Part shown: in pieces, positions 19,470 to 28,117 of the stretch
How positions within the stretch are numbered: position 1 is the stretch's first letter
How the letters are laid out: each line of letters opens with the position of its first letter
Origin: Thermoplasmata archaeon
Lineage (GTDB): Archaea > Thermoplasmatota > Thermoplasmata > Thermoplasmatales > GCA-001856825
Direction of reading: 5' to 3'
Length of the DNA: 64,000 nt
NCBI GenBank assembly: GCA_021816725.1
Contig: JAKAXD010000002.1
Coordinates: 1-64,000 of the forward strand
The notes under the pieces: generated by a model
Database searches by the model: none
Seen by the model: the letters and a program-made list of their open reading frames with translations, nothing else
Told to the model about the DNA's origin: nothing
Program-made: the position numbers and the translations under genes

Positions 19470-20132
19470 TTATTGTACAATCAAAGGGCGGAAATTCTCA
19501 AGTGACCTTCCAAATTCTGATAAAGAGAATTTGTATGTATGGTGTCCAGTTGTACCATCCACTCTATCAACTATTTCCATTGAAATCAAAATTTTCAATC
19601 GCCTGGATACAGTGGATTTATCAATCCCGTTTGAAGCAGCTAATTGCCTTATCGTGTTCGTTCCACTAGATATATCCTTTATCAGATTAAAATAGACTGG
19701 GTCAAAAATATCCATTTTCTGTACTTTTTTAGGAGAGACCACAATTGTCCGGTCAGTCTCCCTTTCATAAATAACCATGGAGATGTTACGTTCTACAGCA
19801 TATATGGCCAAAGCAGCCATTCCAATGCCAGACCCGCACGAGATATTTACCCAGGAAGGAAACCCCCTTTTGGCACATATAGATTTGACGGCAAATAAAA
19901 TCTGAAAAAAATTAGTGATATCGTTTACGTAAATCAGGTCGATTTTAGTATTTACCAAATCAAGAAATTCCCTAATTTTAATTTCCACTTGATCATAGCC
20001 AGAATTCTTATTTAGAATGAGAACAAGTCTGCCCACCTTTGGAACATCCGAAAGAAACGGCTTTATTACATAATCTTCATCTCTGTTGAATATGGTAATT
20101 GCATAAGTGTTTTCCACAATTATTAATGTCAT
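19470..20132 (-). CDS. CARF-like domain plus winged-helix transcriptional regulator
   Basis: A 220-residue protein with two parts. Residues about 1-135 look like the Rossmann-type CARF domain of Csa3 and related archaeal regulators: a beta strand start, then WVNISCGSGIGMAALAIYAVE, the place where these domains have a T/S-G-G/S-x loop that binds cyclic nucleotides. Residues about 145-215 form a winged helix (TIRQLAASNGIDKSTVSRRLKILISMEIVDRV), a MarR/ArsR-like DNA reader. No CRISPR array or cas gene is in the window. It is divergent from the YeeE-DsrE-TauE operon, with a palindrome between the two starts. The domain call rests on motif resemblance; ligand and target are inferred. Confidence 0.7.
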   Translation of the reverse strand: MTLIIVENTYAITIFNRDEDYVIKPFLSDVPKVGRLVLILNKNSGYDQVEIKIREFLDLVNTKIDLIYVNDITNFFQILFAVKSICAKRGFPSWVNISCGSGIGMAALAIYAVERNISMVIYERETDRTIVVSPKKVQKMDIFDPVYFNLIKDISSGTNTIRQLAASNGIDKSTVSRRLKILISMEIVDRVDGTTGHHTYKFSLSEFGRSLENFRPLIVQ

Positions 20133-20175
20133 TTAATATATAATATTTATCTTATTGTTCAATTAGGTCGGTATT

Positions 20176-20191
20176 TAGATTGCGCAATTTA
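20176..20191. promoter_or_regulatory. Palindromic candidate operator between regulator and sulfur operon
   Basis: TAGATTGCGCAATTTA: a perfect ten-base palindrome ATTGCGCAAT (20179-20188) flanked by two more positions of which one pair matches. It is in the 161-base gap between the CARF/winged-helix gene (minus) and the YeeE gene (plus), a typical location for a shared operator. Confidence 0.45.
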
Positions 20192-20293
20192 GTTATTTTC
20201 CTGCAACAATGCATAATTTTTATCTATTCCTGCATCTAAAAATAAATAGTTTTTTGTTATCTCGAAAGATGCGAATCTTGGTGATAAGTACTC

Positions 20294-21691
20294 ATGTCTG
20301 AATCTATTCATGAAGTTGATAAAGAGGATAAAAATTTCAAAAGGGATAAATCGATCTTTTGGAAATCGGTATATGCTCTTCTAATTCTAGCCGTCTCACT
20401 GTTCATAGGGGGGATAGTGATGCAATACGTTTTCCATCAAACCAAGGCACCTTTGCTTCTGGGTTTGATCGTAGCGCTGCCACTTGCCATTCCACTTGAA
20501 CTCTGGAATTTCACTGATCCTGATACTCTATTCAGAGTCATGGCTTTTCAGGACAGGTTTTTGATGGTATGTTTTGGATTTGCTATTGGTGTCGGAGCAA
20601 TACTGCTATATGCCGTTGCATTAATTACTCACCCCAACTTTGGAATAAAAGACTTCTTCGTTCCTGGAATAGTTGTAGGTGGTATAATATTTGGTGCAGG
20701 AGTCGGGCTTGCTGGATACTTCCCGGGAACCATATGGATAGCGCTAGGGACGGGAAGGAGAGATGCAATATTCGCGGCGCTAGGAGGACTACTAGGTGCA
20801 TTTTCCTGGTCCGTGATATTCGGAGGAGTAAGGGGATTTTTCTGGAATACGCTCAATTTCGGTCCAATAACATGGGCCTCAATATTCGGCATAAAGGCCA
20901 AGATCGATGTCTTCTTTGTGAGCCTGATCTTTGGTGTCATTCTTATTGCCGTATTTCTGTTGCTTCCTAGGTATCCTGGAACAAAGGTAAAAAATTCCTG
21001 CGGATACCATATGACTGGAAAATCTGAAAAGACAATAACTTTTGATGCAGTAATAAAGGAGGATTTTGAAAAATATCCAAAGGTCAATAAGTATCTCACA
21101 AGGTTGATTAATGAAAGCAGCGTAGAAAATGCAAGAATGACAATACCTTTGGGCCTGGCATTTACCATAACGGCAGTAGCGGTCATAATACTCCATCAGA
21201 TATTTGGGGAATCAACAACATTCTCCTGGATAGGAGCACAACTTTCATATCTGGTGAGCCCTACCTGGGCTGCTTCCAACCCTTATTTCCAGCTATTCGG
21301 GGGTATGCACATCATCAACGGTTTACCAGTGAACAATCCGTTCAGTGAGATAGGATGGGAGCCTTTCACAGACCTGAGTTCTCTGTTGGGTGGCCTCATT
21401 TCTTCGGTTCTTATATCTAGAAGATTCATGGGTTTCAAGAAACAGGTGCCAAATGCGTGGACTCATAGCCACAATCCGAGATACAGACCTATCGGCTCAT
21501 TCGCCGGGGCATTCATGGTATTGTTCGGTGCGAGAATGGCTAATGGATGTGCGTCAGGGCACATACTGAGCGGTGACATACAGATGGCAATTTCCAGCTT
21601 CGTATTCATGATGTTCGTCCTAATCAGCGCCTGGATCATGCTCAGGTTCTTCTACCACATGAAAATAAATGCGTGGGGATATACTAAATGA
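20294..21691 (+). CDS. YeeE/YedE-family sulfur-compound transporter
   Basis: A 465-residue membrane protein with about ten helices, of the YeeE/YedE family (DUF395), whose studied members import thiosulfate. The C-terminal hallmark FGARMANGCASGHILSGDIQM contains the conserved Cys of the family's GCxxGH-type motif; an N-terminal counterpart is less well preserved (FGAGVGLAGYFPGT has Gly-rich character but no Cys). GGTGAT eight bases before the ATG is a good ribosome-binding site. It heads an operon with a micro-ORF, a DsrE protein and a TauE exporter, all handling reduced sulfur. Thiosulfate is the most likely substrate, by family. Confidence 0.88.
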   Translation: MSESIHEVDKEDKNFKRDKSIFWKSVYALLILAVSLFIGGIVMQYVFHQTKAPLLLGLIVALPLAIPLELWNFTDPDTLFRVMAFQDRFLMVCFGFAIGVGAILLYAVALITHPNFGIKDFFVPGIVVGGIIFGAGVGLAGYFPGTIWIALGTGRRDAIFAALGGLLGAFSWSVIFGGVRGFFWNTLNFGPITWASIFGIKAKIDVFFVSLIFGVILIAVFLLLPRYPGTKVKNSCGYHMTGKSEKTITFDAVIKEDFEKYPKVNKYLTRLINESSVENARMTIPLGLAFTITAVAVIILHQIFGESTTFSWIGAQLSYLVSPTWAASNPYFQLFGGMHIINGLPVNNPFSEIGWEPFTDLSSLLGGLISSVLISRRFMGFKKQVPNAWTHSHNPRYRPIGSFAGAFMVLFGARMANGCASGHILSGDIQMAISSFVFMMFVLISAWIMLRFFYHMKINAWGYTK

Positions 21692-21756
21692 TGGTGACAA
21701 AGTTGAAAGAACTAAAGTCCATCCATCGCAATGAGCCTCGCTTGGAGGTTAATTGA
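21688..21756 (+). CDS. Possible 22-residue micro-ORF between yeeE and dsrE
   Basis: ATG at 21688 overlaps the YeeE stop (ATGA) and the frame runs 22 codons (MMVTKLKELKSIHRNEPRLE...) to a TGA two bases before the DsrE ATG. The frame fills the gap exactly, which suggests translational coupling through the operon. The peptide is basic and matches nothing I know. It could equally be chance. Confidence 0.3.
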   Translation: MMVTKLKELKSIHRNEPRLEVN

Positions 21757-21758
21757 TC

Positions 21759-22106
21759 ATGGCAAAAATTCTGGTGCTGTTAATAACAGGGAAGGACAAC
21801 ATAAACACGGAAATGGTATCATTCAATTTTGCGGCAAATGCAGTAAAAAATGCAAAAGCCGACGTAGAGTTCCTCTTTCTGGGAAGGGGCGTCCAGGCTG
21901 CGGATAACAAGCAGAAAAGTTCACCGCAGTTTGAGGAGCAGGTTGATGAACTGTTGAAGTTAGGGATAAAGGTAAAGATATGCAAGGTAAGCATGGCAGG
22001 AGAGGGGATAACTGAATCGGATATATTCCCGGGCATAGAGATGGTTCTGGGAGGAGTTGAAGTAAACAGTAAAATAGAGAGCGGATATGCAATAGTAACG
22101 TTCTGA
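21759..22106 (+). CDS. DsrE-family sulfur-relay protein
   Basis: A small cytoplasmic protein of the DsrE/DsrF-like alpha/beta family (115 residues), whose members pass sulfur as a cysteine persulfide. The pattern is AKILVLLITGKDN at the N-terminus, then VEFLFLGRGVQAAD and a late KVKICKVSMAGEGI in which Cys (about residue 73) is at the position used by active DsrE proteins. I start at the ATG at 21759, nine bases after GGAGGT, rather than at the TTG in the track which is too close to that site. Lying between YeeE and TauE, it probably receives sulfur from the imported compound. Confidence 0.85.
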   Translation: MAKILVLLITGKDNINTEMVSFNFAANAVKNAKADVEFLFLGRGVQAADNKQKSSPQFEEQVDELLKLGIKVKICKVSMAGEGITESDIFPGIEMVLGGVEVNSKIESGYAIVTF

Positions 22107-22111
22107 TTTAG

Positions 22112-22900
22112 ATGTTCGGAATCACAGATCTGCAAATAGTACTGTCTATAATTTCGGGATTACTCGTAGGCTTTAGTCTAGGTCTTATAGGCGGAGGGGG
22201 ATCTATACTCGCAATTCCTCTGCTTATCTATTTTGTCGGATACGATCATCCACATCTTGTGATAGGCACGACAGCTCTTGCTGTGGGCATAAATGCGTAC
22301 CTAAACCTCATACCGCATACCTTAAAGAAGAACGTGAACTATAAAACTGGAACATTATTCACAATTCCTGGGGTTGCCGGCGTTCTTGCTGGTTCTGAAC
22401 TTGGACTTCTCACTCCTGGAACGTTCCTGCTCTTCTTTTTCGGTTTCCTCATGATTGGCATAGCGTTATATATGCTACAGAGAAAGTGCGTTGATACGTC
22501 AGAGAAGGAACGCAAGGTATCTAAATCGTACGGAATACTTGTGCTCACTGGCGTTGCGGTTGGGTTCGCTTCGGGATACTTCGGAATAGGGGGCGGATTC
22601 CTAATAGTTCCCGGCCTTCTCTTTGGCGGAGGCCTGAACATTATTCAGGCAGTAGGCACTTCCCTTATGTCCGTCGGTACGTTCGGGATCGTTACAGCTG
22701 CTAGATATGCGATAAATGGCGATGTCAACATAATCATATCGGCTTTGTTCATCATAGGGGGAGTTTTAGGAGGGTGGGTGGGCGCCAGGTACGCAAGCCG
22801 AGTACCAAAGCGCAGGTTGACACAGATATTTGCGATAATAGTGATAGTCGTCGCAATATACATAATATACCAGAACTTCGGAGTAGTCCTTCACCTATAA
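22112..22900 (+). CDS. TauE/SafE-family membrane transporter
   Basis: A 262-residue membrane protein with about eight helices in two homologous halves, of the TauE/SafE (DUF81) family, known for export of sulfite, sulfoacetate or other sulfur anions. Each half carries the Gly-rich signature: GFSLGLIGGGGSILAIPLL (about residues 20-38) and GFASGYFGIGGGFLIVPGLL (about 150-170). The ATG comes five bases after the DsrE stop, so it belongs to the same operon. Export of sulfite formed from thiosulfate or persulfide oxidation is the likely job, by family and context. Confidence 0.88.
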   Translation: MFGITDLQIVLSIISGLLVGFSLGLIGGGGSILAIPLLIYFVGYDHPHLVIGTTALAVGINAYLNLIPHTLKKNVNYKTGTLFTIPGVAGVLAGSELGLLTPGTFLLFFFGFLMIGIALYMLQRKCVDTSEKERKVSKSYGILVLTGVAVGFASGYFGIGGGFLIVPGLLFGGGLNIIQAVGTSLMSVGTFGIVTAARYAINGDVNIIISALFIIGGVLGGWVGARYASRVPKRRLTQIFAIIVIVVAIYIIYQNFGVVLHL

Positions 22901-23319
22901 CAACTTTATGACTGATATCAAACAAGGATTTTTACGGTATTCGAGACTTTTGGCTTCTATTTCACTCGGGAAGGCAAAAGTCTCAATTAACTCATGAACA
23001 AGCGGTAGATATATCGGAAAAAGTTTGGGACTCTGCTGAGGGGTTCCCCCTCTATAAGGAAACCTACGTTATTAGCAACTGGTCAGTCCCTTGTGCCTGA
23101 TTATGGTCTTTTACAAAACTGAGACTGTGTAAGTGTGTTATGCAATTAATTGGACTGTTTCGGAAAAAGTCTGCATAGTAATTGGAGAGAGGTGTTTGAT
23201 GTTTTATGACCAACACGAAAATCTCAGTTGAGATCATCGAGGGGTGAGATAATAGAGTTTGGAGCAACTATAATCAGCCTCTCGTCAACAGGAAAAGCAT
23301 TTCTGGATACATATTTACC
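22901..23319. other. Non-coding, probably degraded sequence
   Basis: About 420 bases with only short frames on either strand. I see no gene, RNA or terminal inverted repeat. It is the left edge of a two-kilobase region of decayed genes that ends at the surface-protein gene at 24980. Confidence 0.45.
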
Positions 23320-23638
23320 TCACTCCTGGAAAGAGAGACTCGGTAAGGAGAATGGTGGGAGAGATTCTTGGATACCGAGTGATGAGTAAGCAGCAACTAT
23401 TTCCCTTATCCTGCTCCTCTTGAATGTTCTCGTGGCATTCATGAGATGGCAGTAGGCGGTGATGTACTTCCTCTTTCTTTCAATGACATCGATCGTTCTT
23501 TCTGTCTTAACCGTATCGTGATAAGATAGGTGATCCTGTAGCTCCTTCCCCACTATGACCCTTACCCTGTTTCCACGTTTTGCCCTTCTGGCCGTCCTGT
23601 CCTTTCCATCCTGCTGTTCATGGGAGGGAATGTAGCGT
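23320..23638 (-). pseudogene. WYL-like domain fragment
   Basis: The minus-strand frame reads through about 105 codons from a TGA near 23638. Its centre, ERKRKYITAYCHLMNATRTF followed by KRSRI, closely resembles the end of a WYL ligand-binding domain, where a strand with Y-(V/I)-x-(A/G)-Y-C-x-L and the R-T-F-(K/R)-x-x-R-I element are conserved. No DNA-binding domain or good start codon precedes it, so it is most likely the remnant of a larger WYL-containing regulator or of a phage-defence associated gene. The annotation is by eye. Confidence 0.4.
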
Positions 23639-23821
23639 CATGTAAAATAGTGAGCATTTTGGCTTTTAAGCATGCCAGCATGTTGAATGTGTAAAACTGC
23701 TCTCATTTTACATGAGACTGTTTGAAATTATTCAAAGAACATCTCCTCAGAAATCATTCTTGGCACTTGCTCCCGTACTTTAGTATCAAATTCAGGTCAC
23801 TCCTGCCGAGTACATAGGTGT

Positions 23822-24170
23822 ATGTCCAATCATCCTTGGAACGGGCGATCTCCGCCTACCTATTACCTTGTGAGTGAGACCTATATGAGATTTCGGGTGA
23901 GTCAAGAGAGGGTGCTTACATTATCGTATGACGAGATTCGGTACCGTGGCACAAATAGAGAATCGTTCGTCTGGGGGTCCATAAATACTGATAGCATTGA
24001 TGTGTTGTGTTTGCTCCTTGTTTGCAGAAACGTTTCCTGTAGATGACTGGAAGTTTTCTAGAGAAATTGTTGACGATGAGTGGAAGTAGCAGCATATGCT
24101 CTGCGAATGAATGGCGTGTGATCTACCAAGGGCTAGACTCATCGAATGTGTACCTTTTTTGCTGTACTAG
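23822..24170 (+). pseudogene. Degraded DDE transposase fragment
   Basis: In one frame (23822-24046) the translation contains DEIRYRG then ESFVWGSINTDSIDVLCLLL, which resembles the core of archaeal DDE transposases of the IS6/IS240-like type (D-E-x-K-x-x-x-G ... VW-A-I-D-x-D-S-R-E-I-L). Continuation appears in another frame from 24043 (FLEKLLTM, then EWRVIYQGLD) as if separated by a frameshift. There is no complete gene and I found no terminal inverted repeats. The region around is also decayed. Confidence 0.4.
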
Positions 24171-24195
24171 GTTTAGTTTGACCCGGTGCCAAGAA

Positions 24196-24846
24196 TCAAA
24201 GAAAAGATGCAGAATTTTCCCGCATAACCCGGACCTCGTCGTCTATAAGGGTCTTGTAACTGGAGAGGCTGGTGCCTGTGTCGATGATAACAAAAGCGTA
24301 GGCTCCTGCCCGACCTACGCTTATCAATTCATAAGAATTCAGTCCACCTGTACTGAAGTAAAAGACGCTGAAGTGGTCATGGGTAACATTTTGCAAGCCT
24401 TGAGTAGTGATGAACTGGGTAAGGTTTTGCTTCCAAATTTGGTTCTGCTGTTTATAGAAAGCCAATGAGGAGAGTGATGAAGAGAATTCAAGTGAACTAA
24501 TACTCAGTTTTCCTGGTCCTGAGATAGCGCTTAAGAGTATTTCTTTAAATTCGGTTACATTCTTAGAGTTGTAATTGCCAGTAATGTTGTTGTAGGTGAC
24601 TGTAAGCTGCTGCCCTGTGAGATTGAGGATTTGTTATTCGGAAACGACTCCCACAAAAAAAGTATTATCTGCAATATAGACTGCAGCTTCACTCTCTCCA
24701 ATCACCACAGCCAGCAATATTAAGGTTGAAATGATCACAACCCTCCACCTGGAAGATATGTTGGTTTTTCTCGGAGCTCTTTCAGTTAACTGTGAATTAC
24801 TGGAAGTGTTGAATTCATCATTAGCTTTCTTTTCTCTTTACCACAT
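24196..24846 (-). pseudogene. Interrupted gene for a membrane-anchored protein
   Basis: One minus-strand frame, broken by two TAA codons (24838-24840 and 24634-24636), reads as a consistent protein of about 215 residues: a polar N-terminus, a membrane helix (RWRVVIISTLILLAVVIG), then an extracytoplasmic part rich in Asn, Ser and Thr (LTVTYNNITGNYNSKNV) ending in VRVMRENSASFL. The downstream 89 codons are listed as an ORF in the track. The amino-acid composition continues unchanged across the second stop, which supports recent inactivation. I do not recognise a family. Confidence 0.5.
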
Positions 24847-24941
24847 TTTATTCTATCACTTTTAGTTGAGAATAACAATTTGTCGTATATTTGTTTTTTA
24901 TCCTGATATCAGAAAACGTTCAAAGCTAAATCTATATTCTA

Positions 24942-24947
24942 TTTATA
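24942..24947 (+). promoter_or_regulatory. TATA box of the surface-protein gene
   Basis: tttata inside ctatttatagtc, about 35 bases before the ATG at 24980, giving a transcript with a very short leader. No ribosome-binding site is visible, which agrees with a (nearly) leaderless mRNA. Confidence 0.5.
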
Positions 24948-24979
24948 GTCAGATTTCATTATAATTTTGGTCTGTGTAA

Positions 24980-27838
24980 ATGGTAGGAACTTTCCAGTCG
25001 TGCAGCAAGAGTTATGGGCACATGGCCGGCGTGTCGATCCTACTGGCGCTTGTTGTTATTCTGTCCGCTTTCGCAGGCGGATTTCAAAACACAGAGACAC
25101 AGGTTCCTGCCGAAAGCCACATCTTAGGATATTTGAGCCCTCCGGAAAATGTCAGTTTCCCGAGAGGTCAGGGTGATTCCAATGGACTGACCTCTCAATC
25201 TTCCCAGGGGACATCAAATGACCCTTATGCAGGGTACGTTCAATATACACTCTTCCCAAACAACAATACACTCTTGAACGGGAACGTTGCGGGTAACGAG
25301 AATGGAACGGTTCTGATCGATTCGGGTGCGGACCCTTATGAGCTGGAATACGACCCGATAAACAATCTGGTCTATGTGTCCGATTTTCTCTCGGGGAAGA
25401 TCTCTGTTGTTGAGCCCATATCTAATAAGGTCATCTTCAACGTTACTGGTTTTCATTTCCCCACAGCTTTTGCACTGGACAAGAAGGATAACTACCTTTA
25501 CGTAGCTAACTTGGGGTCAAACTATGTTTCCGTAGTTAATGGCAGCAGTGGCAGCTACGTAGGGAACATATCCGTGCCGTCTGGTCAAGGTGGGATTGCA
25601 TTCGATCCTGAGAACGGTTATCTATACGTGAGTGATTATCAATATGGTTCTGTTTCCATAATAGACGCAAGCACGGACAAAATCGTTTCAAGCGTATCCG
25701 TTGGAGAGTTTCCCTATTCTGTGTGCTACGACCCATCCAACGGTTATGTTTACGTTGGTCATTACGTCCCGATTCTTGTAAGCTTATCTGGTTCTGTTCT
25801 TTCCCAGGCTGAAAACAGTGCGTCAAGTGCGAGCTATAATTCAAGCGATATTGTTGTCATAGACCCCTTCACAGGTCAGGTCATCTCCGCTTTAGGAGCC
25901 AGTTCTGATGTATCTGACATAGAATTTGATTCATCTAACGGCGATCTATATGCAGTCAACGCCATAAGCTCGTACATTACGACAATCAGCTCGGCCAGTG
26001 ACGATGTCATCTCAAATGTGACCCTAGGTTTCCACCCCAATCATATTGCTTTCAACCCTTCAACCGGGCTGATATACATCACTCCTTCGATCGAGTCGGA
26101 AATTATCACTTCTCTACTGCCTAAATTTGATAATGTCACCGTGATGGACCCGTCACTTGGCTCTGAGGTATCCCAGCTGGAGGTCGGCTGGGGAACGGAA
26201 GGGATCGTTTTCGATGCGCTGAACAGCCGCTTCTATGCCGCTAATTCCGGGTCCGGAACTATCTCTGTCATTTCAACACAGCGTGCTTATACTGCGAGCT
26301 TCAACGTTTCAGGCATTCCACGAGAATTTGGATGGTTTGTGAACGTCACGGGCATTCCATCCTCTGGCCGCATTTTAGGGGATTCATACTCACTCGATCT
26401 TCCGAACGGTACCTACGATTTCGCCGTAGCATCTTCGAACAAGAGTTACAGACCTGATCCGTACTCCGGTTCTTTCAGCATAGACGGTTCATCCATTTCA
26501 CTATCCATACCCTTCTCAGAGGTGCTGTATCAGGTCCTCTTCAATGAGGAGGGTCTCCCATCCGGGATGAACTGGACTGTCATCCTCTCCGGATCGTCAA
26601 ACACCTCCGCATCATCATCGATAGGATTCAAGGAACCGAATGGGACGTTCAATTACTCTATCTCGACCGTGCAGGGATTCCATGCCATCCAATCCTACGG
26701 GAAGGTCGGAGTGGACGGAAAAACGGTGACGGAATCTGTTTCATTCAAAAGAACCGTATACCCGGTAATTTTTGCTGAATCGGGCCTGCCCTCCGGGGCA
26801 GGTTGGTCAGTTACCCTGAATGGCACGTCGCTTTCTTCCAATACGACCTCTATAGTATTCACCGTCACGAACGGAACTTACTCTTATTCTGTTGGGTACG
26901 TTCCTGGTTACAGGGCGTCAAACACCACTGGCACCGCCGTTGTGAACGGTTCGTCCGTCACGGTTTCAGTGAACTTTACGTTGACAGATTATCCGCTTAC
27001 GGTTGTTGCCAATGGCCTGCCTAATGGGACGAACTGGTATGTGACACTTGCTCAGTCGTTCAATCACCGTACTTTTCTAAAGGAGATATCCCCCAACTCT
27101 TCATATGAGACCGTTTCACCAAACAGTTCAGAATTCACCTTTCTAGTTCCGAACGGTACCTACGCATTCTCAATAACTTGGAACATCTGGCCTGCCCCCT
27201 ACCTGCCATCAGTGACCCAAGGTTTTCTTAGCGTGAATGGAAGCGGTGTCAAAGAAATCCTGAACTTCAGCAGGGCGTACCTTTTACTGTTCAACGAGTC
27301 CGGTCTACCTATCTTCACTGTTCCTAACATTGCGATAGAGAACAACAGCGATTTTTACCTCTACCCTAACTCATTCTATCAATCATTGTTCCTAGTCCTT
27401 AACGGCACTTATTCCTATTCGATTGGTTCTATTGACGGGTTCTATCCGTCCCCATCAAACGGTACCATCAGCGTAAACGGGAGCAACGTGTTTCTGTCTG
27501 TCGAGTTCTACAAGCCGGGTTATTTCATCGGCAAAATGACCACAATGAATGTTACGCTCACAATCAACGGATCCAGTTACATGATAAAGAACGGAGAATT
27601 CAACATGTCCCTCAGGCCTGGGACTTATGAAATCAATGTTTCAGCTCCGGGGTATGAAGCTTACAGAACGAACATAACAGTTTCATCTTCCACAGTGACT
27701 TCACTCTCTATTCATAGCCTTTCAAAAGCATCAGCGCCTTCTTCGTTACCAGTTTTGCTCCTCGTTATCGCAATGATAATCATAGTAGCTTTCGTCGTCG
27801 CTGCAGTAGCATTGGTGAGATTCAGGAAAAGGACATGA
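24980..27838 (+). CDS. Large surface protein: beta-propeller, GLPSG repeats, C-terminal anchor
   Basis: A 952-residue secreted, membrane-anchored protein. A hydrophobic segment (about residues 15-36, preceded by SYGHMAGV) is a signal peptide or anchor. Residues about 95-435 form a YVTN-type beta-propeller (repeats such as YDPSNGYVYVGHY and FDPENGYLYVSDY). Next come about five repeats of 75-100 residues, each beginning like VIFAESGLPSGAGWSVTLNG (near 440, 519, 596, 673, 768), a domain common in surface proteins of Thermoplasmata and other archaea. A PEGA-like segment (about 854-910) and a C-terminal helix followed by RFRKRT complete it. Many Asn-x-Ser/Thr sites suggest N-glycosylation. Role: cell-surface layer or adhesion, by architecture only. 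ATG at 25022 is an alternative start. Confidence 0.85.
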   Translation: MVGTFQSCSKSYGHMAGVSILLALVVILSAFAGGFQNTETQVPAESHILGYLSPPENVSFPRGQGDSNGLTSQSSQGTSNDPYAGYVQYTLFPNNNTLLNGNVAGNENGTVLIDSGADPYELEYDPINNLVYVSDFLSGKISVVEPISNKVIFNVTGFHFPTAFALDKKDNYLYVANLGSNYVSVVNGSSGSYVGNISVPSGQGGIAFDPENGYLYVSDYQYGSVSIIDASTDKIVSSVSVGEFPYSVCYDPSNGYVYVGHYVPILVSLSGSVLSQAENSASSASYNSSDIVVIDPFTGQVISALGASSDVSDIEFDSSNGDLYAVNAISSYITTISSASDDVISNVTLGFHPNHIAFNPSTGLIYITPSIESEIITSLLPKFDNVTVMDPSLGSEVSQLEVGWGTEGIVFDALNSRFYAANSGSGTISVISTQRAYTASFNVSGIPREFGWFVNVTGIPSSGRILGDSYSLDLPNGTYDFAVASSNKSYRPDPYSGSFSIDGSSISLSIPFSEVLYQVLFNEEGLPSGMNWTVILSGSSNTSASSSIGFKEPNGTFNYSISTVQGFHAIQSYGKVGVDGKTVTESVSFKRTVYPVIFAESGLPSGAGWSVTLNGTSLSSNTTSIVFTVTNGTYSYSVGYVPGYRASNTTGTAVVNGSSVTVSVNFTLTDYPLTVVANGLPNGTNWYVTLAQSFNHRTFLKEISPNSSYETVSPNSSEFTFLVPNGTYAFSITWNIWPAPYLPSVTQGFLSVNGSGVKEILNFSRAYLLLFNESGLPIFTVPNIAIENNSDFYLYPNSFYQSLFLVLNGTYSYSIGSIDGFYPSPSNGTISVNGSNVFLSVEFYKPGYFIGKMTTMNVTLTINGSSYMIKNGEFNMSLRPGTYEINVSAPGYEAYRTNITVSSSTVTSLSIHSLSKASAPSSLPVLLLVIAMIIIVAFVVAAVALVRFRKRT

Positions 27839-28033
27839 GGTGCAGGATTCAAGGTAACCTGGAGATGGCCTAGGATTGTCATTACGGTAAGCAGACAAGC
27901 ACATCGATTGTTTTCCTATAATAGCGTCAGCAGCATAACATGAATGACATCTCACATTTCGAAGCTCTCAAGTAAGATGTATAAAACAACTTTATAATTC
28001 CAACTTATGTTGAGATATAAGCCTGTTTGTATA

Positions 28034-28105
28034 TGGACCGGTCGGGATTTGAACCCGAGGCCTCTTGCTTGCGAAGCAAGCGATCTTCCACTGATCTACC
28101 GGCCC
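28034..28105 (-). tRNA. tRNA-Ala (anticodon CGC)
   Basis: The minus strand folds as a complete cloverleaf: acceptor GGGCCGG with CCGGTCC, D arm GATC/GATC, anticodon stem CTTGC/GCAAG with loop TTCGCAA (anticodon CGC), T arm TCGGG-TTCAAAT-CCCGA. The acceptor stem has the G3:U70 pair that identifies alanine tRNAs, and the discriminator is A. There is no intron and no encoded CCA. Confidence 0.95.
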
Positions 28106-28117
28106 AGTTGCGGTCTA

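Noticed and set aside
19470-20132. CRISPR-Cas locus near the CARF-like regulator
   Set aside because: I looked for regularly spaced direct repeats and cas genes around the regulator and across the window and found none.
22915-23100. Plus-strand frame of about 60 codons reading DFWLLFHSGRQKSQLTHEQA
   Set aside because: Somewhat protein-like but without start codon, neighbours or recognisable family; treated as part of the decayed region.
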